The notes below the pieces were generated by a model. The model saw nothing but the letters and a program-made list of their open reading frames with translations. It was not told the origin of the DNA and ran no database searches. From Plasmopara viticola (taxonomy: Eukaryota; Oomycota; Peronosporomycetes; Peronosporales; Peronosporaceae), in contig MBPM02000195.1 of assembly GCA_001695595.3 (NCBI GenBank), forward strand, positions 1 to 64,000: a stretch of 64,000 nt of DNA. Direction: 5' to 3'. Position numbers and translations under genes: made by a program. The first letter of the stretch is position 1. Each line of letters opens with the position of its first letter. Positions 14,068 to 26,656 of this stretch are shown here, one piece after another.

Positions 14068-15960
14068 GATTCTACTCACAGCCTCAGATACGTTCAATAC
14101 AGCTTTCTGGACATGCAGTAACGCGTTTTAAGTAGAACTTAGCGATTGCTGCTCCAATCGAAGCACCGATTCTTCCTACAGCTCAGATACGTTTAATCTA
14201 GCTTCCTGAGCAAGCACATATGCGTTGCAAGCGTACCTTAGCGAGTTCTGCTTCATTCGAAGCGCCGATAATTCCTACGGCCTCAGATACGTCAAATATA
14301 GCTTCCAGGACATGCAGACACTAGTTCCGAGCGTAAGTAAGCGAGTTCTTCTCCGTTTGAAGATCCGATTCTTTTTACAGTCTCTGATACGTTCAATACA
14401 GCTTCCTGGACATGCAGTCACGCGTTTTAAGTAGAACTTAGCGATTGCTGCTCCAATAGAAGCGCCGATTCTTCCTACGGCTCAGATACGTCAAATCTGG
14501 CTTCCTGAGCAAGCACATATGCGTTGCAAGCGTACCTTAGCGAGTTCTGCTTCATTTGAAGCGCCGATTTATCCTACGGCCTCAGATACGTCAAATATAG
14601 CTTCCAGGACATGCAGACACGAGTTTCGAGCGTAACTAAACGAATCTTCTACATTTGAAGATCGGATTCTTCCTACATCCTCATATACGTTCAATTCAGC
14701 TTCCTGGACATGCACCCACGCGGTTTTGGTAGAATTTAGCGATTGCTGCTCCAATAAAAGCACCGATTCTTCCTACCGCTCAGATACGTCAGATCTAGCT
14801 TTCTGAGCAAGCACATATGCGTTGCAAGCGTACCTTAGCGAGTTCTGCTTCATTTGAAGCGCCGATTCTTCCTACGACCTCAGATACGTCAAATATAGCT
14901 TCCAAGACATGCAAACACGCGTTTCGAGCGTAAGTAAGCGAGTTCTTCTCCGTTTGAAAATCTGATTCTTCTTACAGCCTCAGATACGTTCAATACAGCT
15001 TCCTGGACATGCAGTCACGCGTTTTAAGTAGAACTTAGCGATTGCTGCTCCAATCGAAGCACCGATTCTTCCTACCGCTCAGATACGTTTAATCTAGCTT
15101 CCTGAGCAAGCACATATGCGTTGCAAGCGTACCTTAGCGAGTTTTGCTTCATTTGAAGCGCCGATTCTTCCTACGGCCTCAGATACGTCAAATATAGCTT
15201 CCAAGGCATGCAGGCACGCGTTTCGAGCGTAAGTAAGCGAGTTCTTCTCCGTTTGAAAATCCGATTCTTTCTATAGTCTCTGATACGTTCAATACAGCTT
15301 CCTGGACATGCGGCCACGCGTTTCAAGTAGAACTTAGCGATTGCTGTTCCAATCTAAGCGCCAATTCTTCCTACGGCTCAGATACGTCAAATCTAGTTTC
15401 CTGAGAAAGCACATACGCGTTACAAGCGTACCTTAGCAAGTTCTGCTCCATTTGAAGCGCCGATTCTTCCTACGGCCTCAGATACATCAAATCTAGCTTT
15501 CTGAGCAAGCACATATGCGTTGCAAGCGTACCTTAGTGGGTTCTTCTCCATTTGAAGCGCCGATTCATCCTACGGCCTCCGATACGTCCAATCTAGCTTC
15601 CAGGACATGCAGACATTAATTCCGAGCGTAACTAAGCGAATTCTTCTCCATTTGAAGAATCGACTCTTTCTACAATCTCAGATACGTTCAATACAGCTTC
15701 CTGGACATGCAGCCACGCGTTTCAAGAAGAACTTTGCGATTGCTGCTCCAGTAGAAGCACCGATTCTTTCTAAGGCTTAGATACGTCAAATCTAGCTTCC
15801 TGAGCAAGCACATATGCGTTGCAAGCGTACCTTAGCTAGTTCTGCTTCATTTGAAGCGCCGATTCTTACTACGACCTCAGATACGTCAAATATAGCTTCC
15901 AAGACATGCAAACACGCGTTTCGAGCGTAAGTAAGCGAGTTCTTCTCCGTTTGAAGATCT
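14068..15960 (+). repeat. 1,893-bp higher-order repeat, copy 1
   Basis: This is a full X+Y unit of 19 monomers. Any marker recurs exactly 1,893 bp later: GATTCTACTCACAGCC at 14,068 and 15,961, and the GACACTAGTTCCGAGCG D variant. Private markers include CATTCGAAGCGCCGATAATTCC, read in parts, and CACCCACGCGGTTTTGG. Copies 1 and 2 are nearly base-identical over the compared stretches, with one substitution noted (CTTTCTGAGC here against CTTTCTAAGC in copy 2). This indicates very recent duplication. Confidence 0.95.
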
Positions 15961-17853
15961 GATTCTACTCACAGCCTCAGATACGTTCAATACAGCTTTC
16001 TGGACATGCAGTAACGCGTTTTAAGTAGAACTTAGCGATTGCTGCTCCAATCGAAGCACCGATTCTTCCTACAGCTCAGATACGTTTAATCTAGCTTCCT
16101 GAGCAAGCACATATGCGTTGCAAGCGTACCTTAGCGAGTTCTGCTTCATTCGAAGCGCCGATAATTCCTACGGCCTCAGATACGTCAAATATAGCTTCCA
16201 GGACATGCAGACACTAGTTCCGAGCGTAAGTAAGCGAGTTCTTCTCCGTTTGAAGATCCGATTCTTTTTACAGTCTCTGATACGTTCAATACAGCTTCCT
16301 GGACATGCAGTCACGCGTTTTAAGTAGAACTTAGCGATTGCTGCTCCAATAGAAGCGCCGATTCTTCCTACGGCTCAGATACGTCAAATCTGGCTTCCTG
16401 AGCAAGCACATATGCGTTGCAAGCGTACCTTAGCGAGTTCTGCTTCATTTGAAGCGCCGATTTATCCTACGGCCTCAGATACGTCAAATATAGCTTCCAG
16501 GACATGCAGACACGAGTTTCGAGCGTAACTAAACGAATCTTCTACATTTGAAGATCGGATTCTTCCTACATCCTCATATACGTTCAATTCAGCTTCCTGG
16601 ACATGCACCCACGCGGTTTTGGTAGAATTTAGCGATTGCTGCTCCAATAAAAGCACCGATTCTTCCTACCGCTCAGATACGTCAGATCTAGCTTTCTGAG
16701 CAAGCACATATGCGTTGCAAGCGTACCTTAGCGAGTTCTGCTTCATTTGAAGCGCCGATTCTTCCTACGACCTCAGATACGTCAAATATAGCTTCCAAGA
16801 CATGCAAACACGCGTTTCGAGCGTAAGTAAGCGAGTTCTTCTCCGTTTGAAAATCTGATTCTTCTTACAGCCTCAGATACGTTCAATACAGCTTCCTGGA
16901 CATGCAGTCACGCGTTTTAAGTAGAACTTAGCGATTGCTGCTCCAATCGAAGCACCGATTCTTCCTACCGCTCAGATACGTTTAATCTAGCTTCCTGAGC
17001 AAGCACATATGCGTTGCAAGCGTACCTTAGCGAGTTTTGCTTCATTTGAAGCGCCGATTCTTCCTACGGCCTCAGATACGTCAAATATAGCTTCCAAGGC
17101 ATGCAGGCACGCGTTTCGAGCGTAAGTAAGCGAGTTCTTCTCCGTTTGAAAATCCGATTCTTTCTATAGTCTCTGATACGTTCAATACAGCTTCCTGGAC
17201 ATGCGGCCACGCGTTTCAAGTAGAACTTAGCGATTGCTGTTCCAATCTAAGCGCCAATTCTTCCTACGGCTCAGATACGTCAAATCTAGTTTCCTGAGAA
17301 AGCACATACGCGTTACAAGCGTACCTTAGCAAGTTCTGCTCCATTTGAAGCGCCGATTCTTCCTACGGCCTCAGATACATCAAATCTAGCTTTCTAAGCA
17401 AGCACATATGCGTTGCAAGCGTACCTTAGTGGGTTCTTCTCCATTTGAAGCGCCGATTCATCCTACGGCCTCCGATACGTCCAATCTAGCTTCCAGGACA
17501 TGCAGACATTAATTCCGAGCGTAACTAAGCGAATTCTTCTCCATTTGAAGAATCGACTCTTTCTACAATCTCAGATACGTTCAATACAGCTTCCTGGACA
17601 TGCAGCCACGCGTTTCAAGAAGAACTTTGCGATTGCTGCTCCAGTAGAAGCACCGATTCTTTCTAAGGCTTAGATACGTCAAATCTAGCTTCCTGAGCAA
17701 GCACATATGCGTTGCAAGCGTACCTTAGCTAGTTCTGCTTCATTTGAAGCGCCGATTCTTACTACGACCTCAGATACGTCAAATATAGCTTCCAAGACAT
17801 GCAAACACGCGTTTCGAGCGTAAGTAAGCGAGTTCTTCTCCGTTTGAAGATCT
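15961..17853 (+). repeat. 1,893-bp higher-order repeat, copy 2
   Basis: This is the exact-length middle copy of the three-copy block. The same 19-monomer order is kept, including the Y-specific D variant with GACATTAATTCCGAGCG and an A variant with CAAGAAGAACTTTGCG. It is nearly identical to copies 1 and 3. No gene is present; the open frames of about 64-69 codons on both strands recur at the 1,893-bp spacing. Confidence 0.95.
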
Positions 17854-19739
17854 GATTCTACTCACAGCCTCAGATACGTTCAATACAGCTTTCTGGACAT
17901 GCAGTAACGCGTTTTAAGTAGAACTTAGCGATTGCTGCTCCAATCGAAGCACCGATTCTTCCTACAGCTCAGATACGTTTAATCTAGCTTCCTGAGCAAG
18001 CACATATGCGTTGCAAGCGTACCTTAGCGAGTTCTGCTTCATTCGAAGCGCCGATAATTCCTACGGCCTCAGATACGTCAAATATAGCTTCCAGGACATG
18101 CAGACACTAGTTCCGAGCGTAAGTAAGCGAGTTCTTCTCCGTTTGAAGATCCGATTCTTTTTACAGTCTCTGATACGTTCAATACAGCTTCCTGGACATG
18201 CAGTCACGCGTTTTAAGTAGAACTTAGCGATTGCTGCTCCAATAGAAGCGCCGATTCTTCCTACGGCTCAGATACGTCAAATCTGGCTTCCTGAGCAAGC
18301 ACATATGCGTTGCAAGCGTACCTTAGCGAGTTCTGCTTCATTTGAAGCGCCGATTTATCCTACGGCCTCAGATACGTCAAATATAGCTTCCAGGACATGC
18401 AGACACGAGTTTCGAGCGTAACTAAACGAATCTTCTACATTTGAAGATCGGATTCTTCCTACATCCTCATATACGTTCAATTCAGCTTCCTGGACATGCA
18501 CCCACGCGGTTTTGTAGAATTTAGCGATTGCTGCTCCAATAAAAGCACCGATTCTTCCTACCGCTCAGATACGTCAGATCTAGCTTTCTGAGCAAGCACA
18601 TATGCGTTGCAAGCGTACCTTAGCGAGTTCTGCTTCATTTGAAGCGCCGATTCTTCCTACGACCTCAGATACGTCAAATATAGCTTCCAAGACATGCAAA
18701 CACGCGTTTCGAGCGTAAGTAAGCGAGTTCTTCTCCGTTTGAAAATCTGATTCTTCTTACAGCCTCAGATACGTTCAATACAGCTTCCTGGACATGCAGT
18801 CACGCGTTTTAAGTAGAACTTAGCGATTGCTGCTCCAATCGAAGCACCGATTCTTCCTACCGCTCAGATACGTTTAATCTAGCTTCCTGAGCAAGCACAT
18901 ATGCGTTGCAAGCGTACCTTAGCGAGTTTTGCTTCATTTGAAGCGCCGATTCTTCCTACGGCCTCAGATACGTCAAATATAGCTTCCAAGGCATGCAGGC
19001 ACGCGTTTCGAGCGTAAGTAAGCGAGTTCTTCTCCGTTTGAAAATCCGATTCTTTCTATAGTCTCTGATACGTTCAATACAGCTTCCTGGACATGCGGCC
19101 ACGCGTTTCAAGTAGAACTTAGCGATTGCTGTTCCAATCTAAGCGCCAATTCTTCCTACGGCTCAGATACGTCAAATCTAGTTTCCTGAGAAAGCACATA
19201 CGCGTTACAAGCGTACCTTAGCAAGTTCTGCTCCATTTGAAGCGCCGATTCTTCCTACGGCCTCAGATACATCAAATCTAGCTTTCTGAGCAAGCACATA
19301 TGCGTTGCAAGCGTACCTTAGTGGGTTCTTCTCCATTTGAAGCGCCGATTCATCCTACGGCCTCCGATACGTCCAATCTAGCTTCCAGGACATGCAGACA
19401 TTAATTCCGAGCGTAACTAAGCGAATTCTTCTCCATTTGAAGAATCGACTCTTTCTACAATCTCAGATACGTTCAATACAGCTTCCTGGACATGCAGCCA
19501 CGCGTTTCAAGAAGAACTTTGCGATTGCTGCTCCAGTAGAAGCACCGATTCTTTCTAAGGCTTAGATACGTCAAATCTAGCTTCCTGAGCAAGCACATAT
19601 GCGTTGCAAGCGTACCTTAGCTAGTTCTGCTTCATTTGAAGCGCCGATTCTTACTACGACCTCAGATACGTCAAATATAGCTTCCAAGACATGCAAACAC
19701 GCGTTTCGAGCGTAAGTAAGCGAGTTCTTCTCCGTTTGA
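17854..19739 (+). repeat. 1,893-bp higher-order repeat, copy 3
   Basis: This is the third copy. It differs by a one-base deletion (GCGGTTTTGTAG in place of GCGGTTTTGGTAG near 18,510) and ends about 7 bp short of a full unit. At 19,740 the sequence leaves the expected GATCTGATTCTACTC and continues as AATCCGATTCTTTCTACAG, which marks the right edge of the homogenised block. Confidence 0.92.
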
Positions 19740-22129
19740 AAATCCGATTCTTTCTACAGTCTCTGATACGTTCAATACAGCTTCCTGGACATGCAGCCAC
19801 GCGTTTCAAGTAGAACTTTGCGATTGCTGCTCCAGTAGAAGCGCCAATTCTTTCTAAGGCTTAGATACGTCAAATCTAGCTTCCTGAGCAAGCACATATG
19901 CGTTGCAAGCGTACCTTAGCTAGTTCTGCTTCGTTTGAAGCGCCGATTCTTACTACGACCTCAGATACGTCAAATATAGCTTTCAAGACATGCAGTCACG
20001 CGTTTCGAGCGTAAGTAAGCGAGTTCTTCTCCGTTTGAAGATCTGGTTCTTATTACAGCCTCAGATACGTTCAATACAGCTTCCTGGACATGCAGTAACG
20101 CGTTTTAAGTAGAACTTAGCGATTGCTGCCCCAAAAGACGCGCCGATTCTTCCTACGGCTCAGATACGTCAAATCTAGCTTCCTGAGCAAGCACATATGC
20201 GTTGCAAGCGTACCTTAGCAAATACTGCTCCATTTGAAGTGCCGATTTTTCCTACGGCCTCAGATACGTCAAATGCAACTTTCAGGGCATGCAGACGCGC
20301 GTTCCGAGCGAAACTAAGCGGTTTCTTCTCCGTTTGAAAATCCGATTCTTTCTACAGTCTCTGATACGTTCAATACAGCTTCCTGGACATGCGGCCACGC
20401 GTTTCAAGTAGAACTTAGCGATTGCTGTTCCAATCGAAGCGCCAATTCTTCCTACGGCTCAGATACGTCAAATCTCGTTTCCTGAGAAAGCACATACGCG
20501 TTTCAAGCGTACCTTAGCAAGTTCTGCTCCATTTGAAGCGCCGGTTCTTTCTACGGCCTCAGATACGTCAAATATAGCTTCCAAGACATGCAGACACGCG
20601 TTTCGAGCGTAAGTAAGCGAGTTCTTCTCCGTTTGAAAATCCGATTCTTTCTATAGTCTCTGATACGTTCAATACAGCTTCCTGGACATGCGGCCACGCG
20701 TCTCAAGTAGAACTTAGCGATTGCTGTTCCAATCGAAGCGCCAATTCTTCCTACGGCTCAGATACGTCAAATGTAGTTTCCTGAGAAAGCACATACGCGT
20801 TTCAAGCGTACCTTAGCAAGTTCTGCTTTATTTGAAGCGCCGATTCTTCCTACGGCCTCAGATACGTCAAATCTAGCTTTCTAAGCAAGCACATATGCGT
20901 TGCAAGCGTACCTTAGTAGGTTCTTCTCCATTTGAAGCGCCGATTCATCCTACGGCCTCCGATACGTCCAATCTAGCTTCCAGGACAGATACGTTCAATA
21001 CACCTTCCTGGACATGCAGCCACGCGTTTCAAGTAGAACTTAGCGATTGCCGCTCCAGTAGAAGCGCCGATTCTTCCTACGGCCTCAGATACGTCAAATA
21101 TCGCTTTCTGAGCAAGCACATACGCGTTGCAAGCGAATCTTTGCGAATACTGCTTCATCTGAAGTGCCGGTTCTTCCTAGGGCCTCAGCAAGCAAGCACA
21201 TATGCGTTGCAAGCGTAACTTAGCGGGTTCTGCTCCATTTGAAGGGGCAATTCTTTTTACAGCCTCAGATACGTCTAATACAGCTTCCTGGACATGCAGC
21301 CACGCGTTTCAAGTAGAACTTAGCGATTGCTGCTCCATTAGAAGCGCCGATTATTCTTACGGCATCAGATACGTCAAATCTCGCTTTCTGAGCAAGCACA
21401 TACGCGTTGCAAGCGTATCTTAGCTTATACTGCTCCATTTGAGCGTTGATTCTTCTCATGGCCATAGATACGTCAAAGTGGCTTTCTGGCTATGCAGACC
21501 CGCGATTCGAGCGTTACTTTTCGAATACTGGTTCATTTGAAGTGCTGATTCTTACTACGACTCAGACACGTCAAATCAAGCTTTCTGAGCGAGCATATAT
21601 GCGTTGCAAGCGTACCTTAGCGAGTTCTGCTCCAATTGATGCGCCGATTCTTCCTACGGCGTCAGATCCGTCAAATCTAGCTTCCAGGACATGCAGACAC
21701 GCGTTCCTTGCGTAACTGAGCGTGTTCTGCTCTATTTGAAGAACCGATTCTTCCTACAGCCTCAGATACGTTCAATACAGCTGCCTAGATAAGCAGCCAC
21801 GGGTTTCAAGTAGAACTTAGCGATTGCTGCTCCAGTAGAATCGCCGATTCTTCCTACAGCGTCAGATACGTCAAATCTCGCTTTCTGAGCAAGCACATAC
21901 GCGTTGCAAGCGAATCTTTGCGAATACTGCTCCATTTGACGTGCCGATTCTTCCTACGGCTCAGATACGTCAAATCTAGCTTCCTGAGCAAGCACATATG
22001 CGTTGCAAGCGTACCTTAGCGAGTTCTGCTCCATTTGAAGCGCCGATTCTTCCCACGGCCTCAGATACGTCAAATATAGCTTCCAGGACATGCAGACACG
22101 GGTTGCGAGCGTAACTAAGCGAGTTCTTC
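19740..22129 (+). repeat. Transition zone between left and right satellite domains
   Basis: Monomers of left type (TTCTGCTTCATTTG, Y-like variants) give way to right type (CCAGTAGAAG, TTCTGCTCCATTTG, GAATCTTTGCGAATACTGC). The order is irregular. Near 20,987 a D monomer is cut after TTCCAGGACA and joined to GATACGTTCAATAC, losing most of a monomer. Near 21,188 GGCCTCAG is joined directly to CAAGCAAGCAC, losing about 25 bp. The first copy of the divergent cassette lies at 21,446. No gene is seen. Confidence 0.85.
21446..21715 (+). repeat. Divergent monomer cassette (E), copy 1
   Basis: This is the first of twelve copies of a monomer pair that departs most from consensus. Its markers are ATTTGAGCGTTGATTC, CATGGCCATAGATACGTC, GTGGCTTTCTGGCTATGC, GACCCGCGATTCGAGCG and CTCAGACACGTCAAATCAAG. 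The 100-bp phase is kept. An open frame of about 89 codons spans most copies but is a passenger of the satellite. Confidence 0.88.
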
Positions 22130-22169
22130 TTTAGGGTTAAGAGTTTAGGGTTTGGGGTTTAGGGTTTAG
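22130..22169 (+). repeat. Interstitial telomeric block 1
   Basis: Forty bases in heptad phase replace the 3' part of a D monomer: TTTAGGG, a degenerate unit TTAAGAG, TTTAGGG, TTTGGGG, TTTAGGG and a final TTTAG. The left junction follows GAGTTCTTC and the right junction precedes CCTCAGATACG. It is the leftmost telomeric block in the window. Confidence 0.95.
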
Positions 22170-25107
22170 CCTCAGATACGTTCAATACAGCTTCCTGGAC
22201 ATGCAGCCACGCGTTTCAAGTAGAACTTAGCGATTGCTGCTCCAGTAGAAGCGCCGATTTTTCCCACGGCCTCAAATACGTCAGATCTAGCATTCTGAGC
22301 AGGCACATACGTGTTGCAAACGTAACCTTGCGAGTTCTGCTCCATTCGATGCGCCGATTCTCCCTACGGCGTCAGATCCGTCAAATCTAGCTTCCAGGAC
22401 ATGCAGACACGCATTCCGTGCGTAACTGAGCGTGTTCTGCTCTATTTGAAGAGACAATTCTTCCTACAGCCTCAGATACATCTAATACAGCTTCCTGGAC
22501 ATGCAGCCACGCGTTTCAAGTAGAACTTAGCGATTGCTGCTTAGAAGCGCCGTATTTTCCTACGCCTCACGCCGATTCTTCCTACGGCTCAGATTCGTCA
22601 AATCTTGCTTCAAAAAGCACATATGCGTAAGCGTTCCTGATTTGCGCCGATTCTTCCTACGGCTCAGATACGTCAATTCTAGCTTCCTGAGCAAGCACAT
22701 ATCCAATGCAAGCGTAACTTAGCGAGTTCTGCTCCATTTGAAGCGCCGATTTTTCCCACGGCCTCAAATACGTCAGATCTAGCATTCTGAGCAGGCACAT
22801 ACGTGTTGCAAACGTAACCTTGCGAGTTCTGCTCCATTCGATGCGCCGATTCTTCCTACGGCGTCAGATCCGTCAAATCTAGCTTCCAGGACATGCAGAC
22901 ACGCGTTCCGTGCGTAACTGAGCGTGTTCTGCTCTATTTGAAGAGACAATTCTTCCTACAGCCTCAGATACATCTAATACAGCTTCCTGGACATGCAGCC
23001 ACGCGTTTCAAGTAGAACATAGCGATTGCTGCTCCAATAGAAGCGCCGATTTTTCCCACGGCCTCAGATACGTGAAATCTAGCATCCTGAGCAAGCACAT
23101 ACGCGTTTCAAGCGTAACTTAGCAAGTTCTGCTCCATTTGATGCGCCGATTCTTCCTACGGCGTCAGATCCGTCAAATCTAGCTTCCAGGACATGCAGAC
23201 ACGCGTTCCGTAAGTAACTGAGCGTGTTCTGCTCCAGCCTCAGATACGTCTAATACAGCTTCCTGGACATGCAGCCACGCGTTTCAAGTAGAGCGTAGCG
23301 ATTGCTGCTCCAACAGAAGCGCCGATTTTTCCCACGGCCTCAGATACGTGAAATCTAGCATCCTGAGCAAGCACATACGCGTTGCAAGCGAAACTTAGCG
23401 AGTTCTGCTCCATTTAATGCGCCGATTCTTTTACGGAGTCATATCCGTCAAATCTAGCTTTCAGGACATGCAGACAATCGTTCCGTGCGTAACTGAGCGT
23501 GTTCTGCTCTATTTGGAGGGACAATTCTTCCTACAGCCTCAGATACATCTAATACAGCTTCCTGGACATGCAGCCACGCGTTTCAAGTAGAACATAGCGA
23601 TCGCTGCTCCAATAGAAGCGCCGATTTTTCCCACGGCCTCAGATACGTGAATTCTAGCATCCTGAGCAAGCATATACGCGTTGCAAGCGTAACTTAGCGA
23701 GTTCTGCTCCATTTGATGCGCCGATTCTTCCTACGGCGTCAGATCCGTCAAATCTAGCTTCCAGGACATGCAGACACGCGTTCCGTGCGTAACTGAGCGT
23801 GTTCTGCTCTATTTGAAGAACCGATTCTTCCTACAGCCTCAGATACGTTCAATACAGCTTCCTGGACATGCAGCCACGCGTTTCAAGTAGAACTTAGCGA
23901 TTGCTGCTCCAGTAGAAGCGCCGATTCTTCCTACAGCCTCAGATACGTCAAATATCGCTTTCTGAGCAAGCATATACGCGTTGCAAGCGAATATTTGCGA
24001 ATACTGCTCCATTTGAAACGCCGGTTCTTCCTCCGGCCTCAGATTCGTCAAATCTAGCTTCCTGAGCGAGCATATATGCGTTGCAAGCGTACCTTAGCGA
24101 GTTCTGCTCCAATTGATGCGCCGATTCTTCCCACGGCCTCAGATACGTCAAATGTAGCTTTCAGGACATGCAGCTACGCGTTCCGAGCGTAACTAATCAA
24201 GTTCTGCTCCATTTGAAAGGCCAATTCTTCCTACAGCCTCAAATACGTCAAATCTAGCATTCTGAGCAAGCACATACGCGTTGCAAACGTAACTTAGCGA
24301 GTTCTGCTCCATTCGATGCGCTGATTCTTCCTACGGCGTCAGCTCCGTCAAATCTATCTTCCAGGACATGCAGACACGCGTTCCGTGCGTAACTGAGCGT
24401 GTTCTGCTCTATTTGAAGAACCGATTCTTCCTACAGCCTCAGATACGTTCAATACAGCTTCCTGGACATGCAGCCACGCATTTCAAGTAGAACTTAGCGA
24501 TTGCTGCTCCAGTAGAAGCGCCGATTATTCTTACGGCATCAGATACGTCAAATATCGCTTTCTGAGCAAGCACATACGCGTTGCAAGCGAATATTTGCGA
24601 ATACTGCTCCATTTGAAGCGCCGGTTCTTCCTACGGCCTCACATTCGTCAAATCTAGCTTCCTGAGCAAGCACATATGCGTTGTAAGCGTAACTTAGCGG
24701 GTTCTGCTCCATTTGAAGGGGCAATTCTTTTTACAGCCTCAGATACGTCTAATACAGCTTCCTGGACATGCAGCCACGCGTTTCAAGTAGAACTTAGCGA
24801 TTGCTGCTCCAGTAGAAGCGCCGATTCTTCCTACGGCCTTAGATACGTCAAATATCGCTTTCTGAGCAAGCACATACGCGTTGCAAGCGAATATTTGCGA
24901 ATACTGCTCCATTTGAAGCGCCGGTTCTTCCTACGGCCTCACATTCGTCAAATCTAGCTTCCTGAGCAAGCACATATGCGTTGCAAGCGAATCTTTGCGA
25001 ATACTGCTCCATTTGAAGCGGCGGTTCTTCCCACGGCCTCAGATACGTCAAATATAGCTTCCAGGACATGCAGACACGAGTTGCGAGCGTAACTAAGCAA
25101 GATCTTC
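22170..25107 (+). repeat. Mixed right-domain monomers without stable higher order
   Basis: This stretch holds A-, B-, C- and D-like monomers plus a variant with GCGTCAGATCCGTC and GTGCGTAACTGAGCGTG. The order is not strictly periodic. A scrambled patch lies at 22,540-22,665 and an internal deletion at about 23,238, where GTTCTGCTCC runs straight into AGCCTCAG. Nothing other than satellite is seen. Confidence 0.85.
22540..22665. other. Scrambled, truncated monomers
   Basis: After CGATTGCTGC, about a dozen bases are missing before TTAGAAGCGCCG. A 20-bp monomer tail (CGCCGATTCTTCCTACGGC) is then followed by a monomer of about 76 bp with altered sequence (CTTGCTTCAAAAAGCAC, GCGTAAGCGTTCCTGATTTG). 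Normal 100-bp phase resumes near 22,665. This is either a real rearrangement scar or a local assembly fault. Confidence 0.65.
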
Positions 25108-25147
25108 TTTAGGGTTAAGAATTTAGGGTTTAGGGTTTAGGGTTTAG
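25108..25147 (+). repeat. Interstitial telomeric block 2
   Basis: Forty bases: TTTAGGG, degenerate TTAAGAA, three TTTAGGG units and TTTAG. The host D monomer has CTAAGCAAGATCTTC just before it. The TTAAGAA unit is shared only with block 5. Confidence 0.95.
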
Positions 25148-26616
25148 CCTCAGATACGTTCAATACAGCTTCCTGGACATGCAGCCACGCGTTTCAAGTA
25201 AAACTTAGCGATTGCTGCTCCAGTAGAAGCGCCGATTCTTCCTACGGCCTCAGATACGTCAAATATCGCTTTCTGAGCAAGCACATACGCGTTGCAAGCG
25301 AATCTTTGCGAATACTGCTCCATTTGAAGCGGCGGTTCTTCCTACGGCCTCAGATTCGTCAAATCTAGCTTCCTGAGCAAGCACATATGCGTTGCAAGCG
25401 TACCTTAGCGAGTTCTGCTCCATTTGAAGCGCCGATTCTTCCCACGGCTCAGATAGGTCAAATCTAGCTTCCTGAGCAATCACATATGCGTTGCAAGCGT
25501 ACCTTAGCGAGTTCTGCTCCATTTGAAGCGCCGATTCTTCCCACGATCTCAGATACGTCAAATATAGCTTCCAGGACATGCAGACACGAGTTGCGAACGT
25601 AACTAAGCGAATTCTTCTCCATTTGAAGAATCGATTCTTCCTTAAGCCTCAGATACGTCTAATACAGCTTCCTGGACATGCAGCCACGCGTTTCAAGTAG
25701 AACTTAGCGATTGCTGCTCCAGTAGAAGCGCCGATTCTTCCTACGGCCTCAGATACGTCAAATATCCCTTTCTGAGCAAGCACATACGCGTTGCAAGCGA
25801 ATATTTGCGAATACTGCTCCATTTGAAGTGCCGGTTTTTCCTAGGGCATCAGATTTGTCAAATCTAGCTTCCTGAGCAAGCACATATGCGTTGCAAGCGT
25901 AACTTAGCGGGTTCTGCTCCATTTGAAGAACCGATTCTTCCTACAGCCTCAGATACGTCTAATACAGCTTTCTGGACATGCAGCCACGCATTTCAAGTAG
26001 AACTTAGCGATTGCTGCTCCAGTAGAAGCGCCGATTATTCTAACGGCATCAGATACGTCAAATATCGCTTTCTAAGCAAGCACATACGCGTTGCATGCGA
26101 ATATTGCGAATACTGCTCCATTTGAAGCGCCGGTTCTTCCTACGGCCTCACATTCGTCAAATCTAGCTTCCTGAGCAAGCACATATGCGTTGCAAGCGAA
26201 ACTTAGCGGGTTCTACTCCATTTGAAGGGGAAAATCTTTTTACAGCCTCAGATACGTCTAATACAGCTTCCTGGACATGCAGCCACGCGTTTCAAGTAGA
26301 ACTTAGCGATTGCTGCTCCAGTAGAAGCGCCGATTCTTCCTACGGCCTCAGATACGTCAAATATCGCTTTCTGAGCAAGAACATACGCGTTGCAAGCGAA
26401 TATTTGCGAATACTGCTCCATTTGAAGCGGCGGTTCTTCCTACGGCCTCACATTCGTCAAATCTAGCTTCCTGAGCAAGCACATATGCGTTGCAAGCGTA
26501 CCTTACCGAGTTCTGCTCCATTTGAAGCGCCGATTCTTCCCACGGCCTCAGATACGTCAAATATAGCTTCCAGGACATGCAGACACGAGTTGCGAGCGTA
26601 ACTAAGCAAGTTCTTC

Positions 26617-26656
26617 TTTAGGGTTAATAGGTTAGGGTTTAGGGTTTAGGGTTTAG
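26617..26656 (+). repeat. Interstitial telomeric block 3
   Basis: Forty bases: TTTAGGG, degenerate TTAATAG, GTTAGGG, two TTTAGGG and TTTAG. It belongs to the TTAATAG subfamily and is the same as block 4, 1,610 bp away. Confidence 0.95.
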
